6,440 nt of DNA from Sulfuritalea sp. (GTDB lineage Bacteria > Pseudomonadota > Gammaproteobacteria > Burkholderiales > Rhodocyclaceae), in assembly GCA_026399445.1 (NCBI GenBank), contig JAPLRA010000463.1:1-6440 (forward strand), written 5' to 3'. Below, piece by piece: positions 1 to 5,018 of the stretch. The translations under genes were made by a program, and so were the position numbers. The notes under the pieces are model-generated. The model was not told where the DNA came from. It did no database searches and saw only the letters and a program-made list of their open reading frames with translations. Each line of letters opens with the position of its first letter. The stretch's first letter is position 1.

Positions 1-88
1 CGGGGGCAACTCGCATTTACTTCTCCACTCTGCACGTATTGTGCATTGGAGAAGAGAAATTGATATAAGTTTCATCAAGAACGCAACA
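1..88. other. Unidentified DNA beyond the broken integrase
   Basis: This AT-richer stretch lies just past the premature end of the integrase remnant and resembles no part of an integrase in any frame I read. On the - strand a frame beginning at an ATG (73-75) stays open to the window edge for 25 codons (it begins MKLISISLLQ), but it has no ribosome binding site and no recognisable homology. On the + strand one frame is also open from the edge to a stop at about 95-97. It holds an imperfect hairpin at 20-54. It may be the end of an insertion or the far side of a deletion, but I cannot identify it. Confidence 0.4.
20..54. repeat. Imperfect inverted repeat (hairpin)
   Basis: The left arm CTTCTCCA (20-27) pairs perfectly with TGGAGAAG (47-54). 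The inner TGCAC (31-35) pairs with GTGCA (41-45) around a GTATT loop, with a small asymmetric bulge between the two helices. No T-run follows on either strand, so it is not a normal intrinsic terminator. It could be part of a transposon end or a protein-binding dyad. Confidence 0.5.
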
Positions 89-874
89 CTACACTAGCAA
101 CTCAGGGGCCTTCAACTCAGCTATGGGGCGGTAGCCGATCCATGGAAACACGTCCCGCTCCAGCCGCGCGATTATCTTGCTGCTATGGCCTTCGGTCCAA
201 CTGGGTTTGTACTTCGCGAACCACTCGCGGGCCACCACTTCGAAACTATGCGCCGCCAGATCGGAGCGGGCCAGTTTTTGGGCTTTCCGATTCTCACCAG
301 GATCAACGCCGGCAGCAACAAGTTTGCGGGCCTCGTCTCTTCGTTGTCGTGCATCCTTCAGCGATACATCCGGATAGACACCCAAAGACATGCGCTTTTC
401 CTTGCCATCGAAGCGGTACTTAAAACGCCACCACTTGCCCTTCGAGATTACGTTTTGGTTCGTGTTGAGAAAACTGCGCAAGTCGATGGTTTCAGCAGCG
501 CTAAGGATTATTCGACGATTTCCGAGGTGAAGATAGAGGTTTCCGTTACTGTCGAGCATGAAGCGGTTTCGCGCCAGTTGTCGCGCCATTTCTGCCTTCC
601 GTTCCGCTTTTTCAGCCTGGACGTACGCGCAAGGATCAGTACCTTCGGCAAGCATCGCGCGGTAGATAGCATGCTTGGCCCGCGCCTCGGTAATCGATAC
701 TTTGGGATAGACGCCGAGAGAAAATTGCTTGTGCTTGTCGCAAAACCGATATTTGAACCGCCACCACTTTCCCCCAGTGGGCGATAGCAGAACGTATAAC
801 CCATGTCCATCAGTCAGCTTGGTTGGCTTGACGCCATGCCGTGCTGTGTTGATCACTTCGTCAGTCAGCTTCAT
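89..874 (-). pseudogene. Truncated P4-type integrase with two Arm DNA-binding repeats
   Basis: This is the N-terminal part of a site-specific tyrosine recombinase of the DUF4102 (Arm DNA-binding) class that integrates islands into tRNA and tmRNA genes. From the ATG at 872-874 (MKLTDEVINTARHG) the 261-residue product has a first Arm domain, a linker with the segment LDSNGNLYLHLGNRRIIL, a second Arm repeat and about 50 residues of the core-binding domain (SFEVVAREWFAKYKPSW through FPWIGYRP). Both repeats share KWWRFKYRF followed by SLGVYP. The frame stops at a TAG (89-91) just after ELLV, so the whole catalytic domain with its Arg, His-x-x-Arg and Tyr residues is missing; family members are usually about 400 residues. 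The start at 874 has a GTGAG about 9 nt upstream; an in-frame ATG at 883 is the alternative, and a farther upstream TTG lies on the probable -35 box. It sits just downstream of ssrA on the same strand, as in a tmRNA-inserted island. A recombinase activity is very unlikely; a DNA-binding role is possible. Confidence 0.8.
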
Positions 875-913
875 TGGGGCCATCTCACTTTTACGGATCC
901 ACTGTTTACCCGA

Positions 914-943
914 ATTCTGGCCCCAGTTAGGGCTGGCTGTCAA
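914..943 (-). promoter_or_regulatory. Probable sigma70 promoter of the integrase gene
   Basis: On the - strand a perfect -35 hexamer TTGACA (938-943) is followed after 18 bp by CAGAAT (914-919), a 4-of-6 match to the -10 consensus. Transcription would begin near 907, giving a leader of about 30 nt before the ATG at 874. It lies downstream of the tmRNA terminator, so the integrase would have its own start signal. Confidence 0.45.
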
Positions 944-970
944 TGGATGCTATCGGATGGCCATGGGCGT

Positions 971-1012
971 AAAAAAGGCAGGAAACCTTGTTTTAATTAG
1001 GTTTTCCGGCCT
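971..1012 (-). terminator. Rho-independent terminator of tmRNA
   Basis: Read on the - strand, AGGC and GGAAAACC pair with GGTTTCC and GCCT (one bulged A and single mismatched bases between the helices). The loop is AT-rich and a run of six T follows. It begins 37 nt past the CCA end of ssrA and fits as its transcription terminator. Confidence 0.8.
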
Positions 1013-1015
1013 TCT

Positions 1016-1040
1016 TTGGACTGCATTGGACTACGTTGGA
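1016..1040. repeat. Three TTGGA direct repeats at 10-bp spacing
   Basis: TTGGA occurs at 1016-1020, 1026-1030 and 1036-1040, exactly one helical turn apart; the first two copies continue as TTGGACT. The array lies between the 3' end of ssrA and the integrase remnant, where integrases of this class have arm-type or accessory binding sites. That role is inferred. Confidence 0.5.
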
Positions 1041-1048
1041 TCGTGAAA

Positions 1049-1080
1049 TGGTGGAGGCGGCGGGAATTGAACCCGCGTCC
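1049..1080 (-). other. Putative attachment site in the 3' end of ssrA
   Basis: The T arm and acceptor 3' strand of tmRNA is a common integration site for islands carrying DUF4102 integrases, and an integrase remnant lies immediately downstream in the expected orientation. The ssrA 3' end is complete, as expected when an element restores the gene. I found no second copy of this sequence in the window, so the other junction is not seen. Confidence 0.4.
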
Positions 1081-1286
1081 ATAAGTGCGCCACAGACAGT
1101 TCTACATACTTAGCCGTGTCGTTTGATTTAACCCGCAACCCGCCGACGGGCAGGCTGGTTGAAGGCGATTCGCTTGATTTTCGAACTGTGCATCGCGACT
1201 CCGCACAGCCTTATCTCCTGTATATGATTCCGATGTAGCTTGCGCTACCTGGTCCAGAAGCAAACCAGTTCGGAAGCCAGCCGCTG

Positions 1287-1319
1287 TTAAGCGGCTAGAG
1301 CGAAACGCTCGTCGTTGCA
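1287..1319 (-). other. tmRNA proteolysis tag reading frame
   Basis: Reading back from TAA (1287-1289), the codons give N-D-E-R-F-A-L-A-A, a tag I recall from betaproteobacteria as ANDERFALAA, with the usual LAA end for ClpXP recognition. The codon before Asn is TGC (1317-1319), whereas an Ala codon (GCA or similar) is usual. The upstream TAACT matches the spacing of the E. coli TAGTC element only if the resume codon is the GCA at 1316-1318, which is out of frame with NDERFALAA. Confidence 0.75.
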
Positions 1320-1424
1320 GTTAGTGCGTTCCAGATGGATTTACGAGGTACCCGGATCCTCGGTATGCCCTGCATGCTTTGTCACCCATGTCGAAGCCTT
1401 GTCGCCCCCTTGCATGGTGCAAAC

Positions 1425-1452
1425 CAGATAGTGCCTGATCTGCGAATTACAA
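1425..1452 (-). promoter_or_regulatory. Possible ssrA promoter
   Basis: On the - strand TTGTAA (1447-1452) and TATCTG (1425-1430) are separated by 16 bp, a moderate match to sigma70 hexamers. The predicted start lies several bases before the mature 5' end at 1409, which is acceptable because tmRNA precursors carry a short leader removed by RNase P. Read-through from gph is also possible. Confidence 0.35.
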
Positions 1453-1460
1453 GCCGGATT

Positions 1461-2054
1461 CTAGCGGTTTGCCGTAGCAATGCCGAGAATATCGTGCGGC
1501 GACGCGGCAATCGCATCGGCCCCCCACGCCGCCGGAGGCTTGCCATCCCCCAGATAGCCCCAAGCCGCAATGACGGTCTTCATGCCGACCGCACGACCGG
1601 AGATTACATCGCGCTCGTCATCGCCGACATAGATGCAGTCCGTTGCCGCGATGCCGATCACGGCGCTGGCTAGCTGCATGGGGTGGGCATGGGGCTTGGA
1701 GCGCTGGGCACTGTCGCCGCAGACGATGCAGAGACTGCGTTGGCGCAAGCCGAGCCCTTCCATCAGGGGAATCGCGAAACGCTGTGACTTGTTGGTGACA
1801 ATACCCCAGGGGATTCCTTGCTTTTCGAGGTCATCGAGGTGCTCTGCCATACCTTCGAACAGGCGGGTGCCGAGGGTCATGCCAAGACCGGCGCCGATCA
1901 TGCCGCGGGCGCCTGACGACACATGTGGCCTCAATTGCTCCATCGATAGCGGGGCGCGGCCTTGCTCCAGCAGCAACTGATTCAAGGCGCCACCCAAATC
2001 GGGCGCAGTGTCGGCCAGGGTGCCGTCGAGGTCGAAAAGTACCGCTTCAGGCAT
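1461..2054 (-). CDS. gph: Phosphoglycolate phosphatase-type HAD hydrolase, cap shortened
   Basis: This is a cytoplasmic HAD-superfamily phosphatase of the Gph type, which dephosphorylates 2-phosphoglycolate to glycolate. All core motifs are present in the 197 residues: motif I FDLDGT (nucleophile Asp8, acid Asp10), motif II TNK (Thr87), motif III SKPH (Lys120) and motif IV GDDERD (145-149). The sequence matches betaproteobacterial Gph closely at both ends (HVSSGARG, GIPWGIVTNK, PAAWGAD), but between GLGM and TRLFEGM about 25 residues of the usual alpha-helical cap are absent, with the frame kept; homologues are about 220 residues. The ATG overlaps the end of ubiG by 8 bp and has only a weak ribosome binding site, so translational coupling is likely. 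The cap normally shapes substrate choice, so activity on phosphoglycolate is uncertain. Family assignment is firm; the exact substrate is inferred. Confidence 0.88.
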   Translation of the reverse strand: MPEAVLFDLDGTLADTAPDLGGALNQLLLEQGRAPLSMEQLRPHVSSGARGMIGAGLGMTLGTRLFEGMAEHLDDLEKQGIPWGIVTNKSQRFAIPLMEGLGLRQRSLCIVCGDSAQRSKPHAHPMQLASAVIGIAATDCIYVGDDERDVISGRAVGMKTVIAAWGYLGDGKPPAAWGADAIAASPHDILGIATANR

Positions 2055-2754
2055 TGCGTCGGGCTCGAAGCAGGTAATTCACATCAGTGTCCGCGCCGAT
2101 CGACGCATCGCGCTTGAGCGGGTTGTAGCGCAAGCCGGTGATTTCGAGCACTTCGAGTCCTGCTGAGCGGCACAGGCGTGCAAGTTCGGCCGGTTTGAGG
2201 AAGCGCGTGTAGTCGTGGGTACCGCGTGGAAGCAGGTTGAAGATGTATTCGGCGCCGACCACCGCGAGCAGATAGGCTTTTGGATTGCGGTTGATGGTGG
2301 ACAAAAATACCTGCCCACCGGGCTTCACCAGAGTGGCGCAGGCGGCAACCACGCTGGCCGGATCAGGCACATGCTCCAGCATTTCAAGGCAGGTGACGAA
2401 GTCGAAACGCGAAGGACTTTCTTCCGCCATGGCCTCGGCCGAGACAAGCCGATAGTCGATGGCATGCCCGCTTTCGTAGAGGTGCAGGCGGGCGATGCTG
2501 AGTGCCCGCTCGGACAGGTCGATCCCGGTGACTTGTGCGCCCAGAGCCGCCATGCCTTCACTGAGCAGCCCGCCGCCGCAGCCAACATCGATCACCTGCT
2601 TTCCCTTGAGTCCGGCGTGACCGTCGATCCAGGCCACTCGAGCAGGATTGATGTCGTGCAGGGGACGGAATTCGGAGTTCGGATCCCACCAGCGGTGGGC
2701 GACGTCGCCGAATTTGTCCAGTTCGCGTGGGTCAGCGTTGCTTGTTGCGTTCAT
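2047..2754 (-). CDS. ubiG: Ubiquinone biosynthesis O-methyltransferase
   Basis: UbiG performs the two S-adenosylmethionine-dependent O-methylations of ubiquinone biosynthesis, on the hydroxylated polyprenyl ring intermediates at the inner membrane face. The 235-residue protein is full length. It has the class I methyltransferase motif I VIDVGCGGG (54-62), the acidic residue after strand 2 (GID, Asp79), the family segment CLEMLEHVPDP (122-132), KPGG with STINRNPKAY (144-161), and the UbiG signature HDYTRFLKPAEL (180-191). The N-terminal DPRELDKFGDVAHRWWDP is also characteristic. The ATG at 2752-2754 has GGGA 8 nt upstream. It overlaps gph by 8 bp, and the two are surely one transcription unit. 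Upstream, only 64 nt separate it from the OmpA-like gene, and those contain that gene's terminator. Confidence 0.96.
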   Translation of the reverse strand: MNATSNADPRELDKFGDVAHRWWDPNSEFRPLHDINPARVAWIDGHAGLKGKQVIDVGCGGGLLSEGMAALGAQVTGIDLSERALSIARLHLYESGHAIDYRLVSAEAMAEESPSRFDFVTCLEMLEHVPDPASVVAACATLVKPGGQVFLSTINRNPKAYLLAVVGAEYIFNLLPRGTHDYTRFLKPAELARLCRSAGLEVLEITGLRYNPLKRDASIGADTDVNYLLRARRNA

Positions 2755-2774
2755 TAAGGCATTCCCGGTAAACG

Positions 2775-2801
2775 AAAAAAGCCCTGCGGGGCAGGGCTTT
2801 T
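2775..2801 (-). terminator. Intrinsic terminator after the OmpA-like gene
   Basis: GCCCTGC (2781-2787) and GCAGGGC (2791-2797) form a perfect 7-bp GC-rich stem with a 3-base loop. It is flanked by six A on one side and four T on the other, so the - strand transcript ends in six U. It lies 18 nt past the stop of the OmpA-like gene and just before ubiG. It may be partly read through to feed ubiG. Confidence 0.88.
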
Positions 2802-2818
2802 CCCGGAGTCAGGCGATA

Positions 2819-3487
2819 TTACTGAGTCTTGGTGCCGATGACTTCGATTTCGACGCGACGATCGGGTTGCAGGCAATCGATGGTCTTCTTGCTCTTGGCG
2901 CCCTTGCACTGATCGGCCTTGGTGATCGGCTGCTTCTTGCCCTTGCCTTCAGTGTAGACGCGATTCGGCTCGATGCCCTTGCTCACCAGATAGGCCTTGA
3001 CGGCTTCGGCGCGCTTCTCGGAGAGCTTCTGGTTGTAGGCGTCGGTACCAAAGCGGTCGGCATGGCCAACGGCAATGATCACTTCCAGCTTGATGTTCTT
3101 GACGTCGCCGGCAAGTTTGTCGAGCTTGGCCTGACCTTCGGCGCGCAGGGTGGCCTTGTTGAAATCAAACAGGGCGTCGGCGGCCAGCGTCACCTTCTGT
3201 GCAGCAGGCTTGGGGGCAGCAGCAACAGGCGCTGCTGCTTTGGAGGTAGCGGCGGCAGGCGCAGCTTTCTTTACCAGATCCGGATCACATTCTTCGACGG
3301 CCATGGCCGGGGTCCAGTAACCGGTGCGCCAGCAAAGGCCGGTACCGCTTTTTACGACTGACCCGCGCTGGTCGATGACGTAACCGACGGTGCCTTTCAT
3401 GTCGATCCCGGCCGTCTGGGCGAGGGCGGAAACGGAAAGTCCGAGCAGAGTGGCGAGCAGCAGAGAATGTTTGGCGCTAGTGATCAT
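2819..3487 (-). CDS. ompA: OmpA-family peptidoglycan-binding protein, no beta-barrel
   Basis: This is a 222-residue exported protein that probably tethers the outer membrane or its porins to peptidoglycan, like neisserial RmpM. A signal peptide (1-23) with a hydrophobic core ends in ALA before Gln24. A short region with SGTGLCWRTGYW and a Cys pair (Cys52, Cys67) follows, then an Ala/Pro-rich linker (about 73-97), then an OmpA-like domain (99-217). The domain contains GHADRFGTDAYNQKLSEKRA; Asp144 and Arg159 correspond to the diaminopimelate-binding Asp271 and Arg286 of E. coli OmpA. A second Cys pair (194, 205) precedes PDRRVEIEV, as in OmpA. There is no room for the eight-stranded barrel. The ATG at 3485-3487 is chosen because a G-rich Shine-Dalgarno precedes it and it begins the signal peptide; a longer frame from 3529 would add 14 residues with no such support. 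The symbol is the family name used in related genomes. Confidence 0.92.
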   Translation of the reverse strand: MITSAKHSLLLATLLGLSVSALAQTAGIDMKGTVGYVIDQRGSVVKSGTGLCWRTGYWTPAMAVEECDPDLVKKAAPAAATSKAAAPVAAAPKPAAQKVTLAADALFDFNKATLRAEGQAKLDKLAGDVKNIKLEVIIAVGHADRFGTDAYNQKLSEKRAEAVKAYLVSKGIEPNRVYTEGKGKKQPITKADQCKGAKSKKTIDCLQPDRRVEIEVIGTKTQ

Positions 3488-3499
3488 GTTCCCCCCCTT
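3488..3499 (-). promoter_or_regulatory. Poly-G ribosome binding site of the OmpA-like gene
   Basis: On the - strand AAGGGGGGG lies 3 nt before the ATG. The AAGG part sits at good Shine-Dalgarno distance and decides the start codon. Seven consecutive G make it a homopolymer whose length could vary. Confidence 0.7.
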
Positions 3500-3532
3500 G
3501 TTGGGTTTAAGTGTGACGGAATCTGGCATTTC

Positions 3533-3563
3533 ATTATTTTCCTGATCGCGGCGATCGCTTCAA
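3533..3563 (-). promoter_or_regulatory. Possible promoter of the OmpA-like gene
   Basis: TTGAAG (3558-3563) and AATAAT (3533-3538, 5 of 6 to TATAAT) are 19 bp apart on the - strand; the -35 box overlaps the stop codon of the upstream gene. The spacer contains the dyad GATCG-CCG-CGATC (3544-3556), which could be an operator or a weak terminator stem without a T-run. The spacing is longer than ideal. Confidence 0.35.
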
Positions 3564-4903
3564 GACGTCAGGCGAGTATGCCACAAACCTGTGATGTCAA
3601 GCAATTGTGAAATGTCGATTTGCGCCGGAACGCCGCCGCTCATTACCAGTTTCCCCGCCACCCATGTATGCGTGACCTGTTCGCGTCCGGCCGCATAGAC
3701 AAGATGCGAGGCGGGGTCAAAACACGGCTGGAGCAACCATTCATCGAGGCGCACGGCGCACAGATCGGCCGCCTTGCCGGGCAGCAGGGACCCAATTCGC
3801 TCATCCAGTCCCAGCGCCCGCGCTCCCCCAAGAGTGGCCGCATGGAGGGCCGCATGGGCATCCAGCGCCTCTGCGTTCTCGCTCACCCCCTTAGCCAGCA
3901 ATGCGGCATGACGCATTTCCCGAAACAGGTCGAGGCAATTGTTGGAAGCAGCACCATCGGTGCCAAGGCCGAAATTCACGCGGCGAGACTGCAGCGCAGG
4001 CACGGGAGCGATGCCGCTGCCGAGTTTCAGGTTCGACGTCGGGCAGTGGGCGACATGGCAGCCTTCATGAGCCAGCAGATCGATCTCGCCTGATTCGAGA
4101 TGTACGGCATGCACGGCGATCAGTTGCGGCCCGAGCAGCCCGAGGCGGCGCAACCGCTCGAGGGGGCGCACGCCGTGCTGCTTGAGACTTTCCTCGATTT
4201 CGTGGCGGGTTTCATGCAGATGCACATGAACCGGTATTTCCAGTTGTGCGGCAAGGGTGGCAATGTTCTTGAAGGTCTTGTCGGCAACGGTATAGGGGGC
4301 GTGCGGCGCAAGGCAAAAGCTCAGCAGGGGGTCGTCGCTCAGGGTGTCGCGGATGGCCAGTCCCTTCGCCAGGTAGTCATCGGCGTCGGCGGCGTAGCTG
4401 GTGGGAAACTCGATCACGAGGATGCCCAGCACCGCGCGCATTCCAAGTTGCCGCGCCGCCGCCGCCGCGGCATCCGGAAAAAAATACATGTCGTTGAAGG
4501 TGGTGATGCCGCCGCGCAGCATTTCGGCACAGGCGAGCAGGGTTCCGGCGCGCACGAAATCCGGCCCGGCATGACGGGCTTCGGCGGGCCAGATGCGTTC
4601 CGAAAGCCAGCGCATCAGGGGCAGATCGTCGGCGTAGCCGCGCAGCAGGCTCATGGCGGCGTGCGTATGCAGGTTGACCAGGCCCGGCAACAGCACCTGA
4701 CCGGGCAAATCGACAGTCTTGCGCGGTCGGAAGCGCTGCGCTGCTTCTTCGTCGGGCAGCAGGGCAACGATTTCGCCGTTGTTTACGGCCAGCGCATATC
4801 CGGAAAGCGTGGTTCCGGCGGGTTCGACGGGGATGACCCACCCCGGACGGATCAAGAGGTCGATTTCGGCGGACATTGCGCCCGGAGCAGAGGGTGGATT
4901 CAT
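3560..4903 (-). CDS. mtaD: Amidohydrolase, 5'-methylthioadenosine/SAH deaminase type
   Basis: This is a cytosolic metal-dependent hydrolase of the TRZ/ATZ-MtaD branch of the amidohydrolase superfamily. Its best-known members deaminate 5'-methylthioadenosine and S-adenosylhomocysteine to the inosine forms; others act on triazines or related purine-like rings. The 447-residue product shows the metal motif HTH (NLHTHAAMSLLRG, His79 and His81), HAPYT, the HLHET motif with metal His and catalytic Glu (about 228-231), HAVHL (265-269) and the metal Asp in GTDGAASNN (Asp316), followed by GKAADL of the small beta-domain. Length is typical. The start is uncertain: ATG 4901-4903 is used, but ATG 4874-4876 (MSAEIDLL) is equally plausible and neither has a clear ribosome binding site. 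It is transcribed divergently from gyrA, and the OmpA-like gene starts 72 bp downstream. The family is secure; the substrate is inferred. Confidence 0.88.
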   Translation of the reverse strand: MNPPSAPGAMSAEIDLLIRPGWVIPVEPAGTTLSGYALAVNNGEIVALLPDEEAAQRFRPRKTVDLPGQVLLPGLVNLHTHAAMSLLRGYADDLPLMRWLSERIWPAEARHAGPDFVRAGTLLACAEMLRGGITTFNDMYFFPDAAAAAARQLGMRAVLGILVIEFPTSYAADADDYLAKGLAIRDTLSDDPLLSFCLAPHAPYTVADKTFKNIATLAAQLEIPVHVHLHETRHEIEESLKQHGVRPLERLRRLGLLGPQLIAVHAVHLESGEIDLLAHEGCHVAHCPTSNLKLGSGIAPVPALQSRRVNFGLGTDGAASNNCLDLFREMRHAALLAKGVSENAEALDAHAALHAATLGGARALGLDERIGSLLPGKAADLCAVRLDEWLLQPCFDPASHLVYAAGREQVTHTWVAGKLVMSGGVPAQIDISQLLDITGLWHTRLTS

Positions 4904-4959
4904 GCGCTGATTCAACCAGATTTGGTGGCAGGGGACAACCCGCCGGGGCTAGCTGCGCA

Positions 4960-4968
4960 TGCTAAAAT
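4960..4968 (+). promoter_or_regulatory. Extended -10 promoter of gyrA
   Basis: TGCTAAAAT carries the extended -10 TG, one spacer base and TAAAAT (5 of 6 to TATAAT). No good -35 lies about 17 bp upstream, which suits an extended -10 promoter. The start would be near 4975, giving a leader of about 44 nt. The same 115-bp gap must also hold the start signals of the divergent deaminase gene, which I could not place. Confidence 0.55.
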
Positions 4969-5018
4969 CGTTCGCTTTTACGCCATCGCCTGCCGCAAGT
5001 CGGTTGACGCAAGCCTAC

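Larger units (their letters stand above)
1049..1409 (-). ncRNA. ssrA: Transfer-messenger RNA (tmRNA)
   Basis: tmRNA rescues stalled ribosomes: it is charged with alanine, enters an empty A site with SmpB, and supplies a short reading frame that tags the incomplete protein for proteolysis. The 5' end GGGGGCGACAAGGCTTCGAC (from 1409) pairs with the 3' end CGCCTCC before ACCA, giving a 7-bp acceptor stem with one G-U pair. The T arm contains GGGTTCAATTC, and the 3' CCA is encoded (1049-1051). The tag frame reads NDERFALAA and ends in TAA (1287-1289), inside a stem GCCGCT-TAAC-AGCGGC typical of helix 5. A likely first pseudoknot (CGAGG paired with CCTCG) precedes the tag. The region 1100-1285 should hold the remaining pseudoknots, which I did not fold. 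The resume-codon region appears one base short. The length, 361 nt, is normal. Confidence 0.95.

Noticed and set aside
185..787. A 200-codon + strand open frame opposite the integrase remnant
   Set aside because: The - strand frame has clear Arm-domain repeats, while the + strand frame has no motif and no ribosome binding site.
875..943. Upstream extension of the integrase start to a TTG at 941-943
   Set aside because: That TTG is part of a perfect TTGACA -35 box, and the added residues do not fit the normal start of an Arm domain.
2648..3361. A + strand open frame opposite the OmpA-like gene
   Set aside because: It is the complement of a well-supported OmpA-domain gene and crosses the ubiG start and the terminator. 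The apparent hydrophobic runs come from the antisense of Ala/Lys-rich codons.
3544..3556. GATCG-CCG-CGATC dyad as a terminator for the deaminase gene
   Set aside because: The stem is only 5 bp and is not followed by a T-run; an operator or chance palindrome is as likely.
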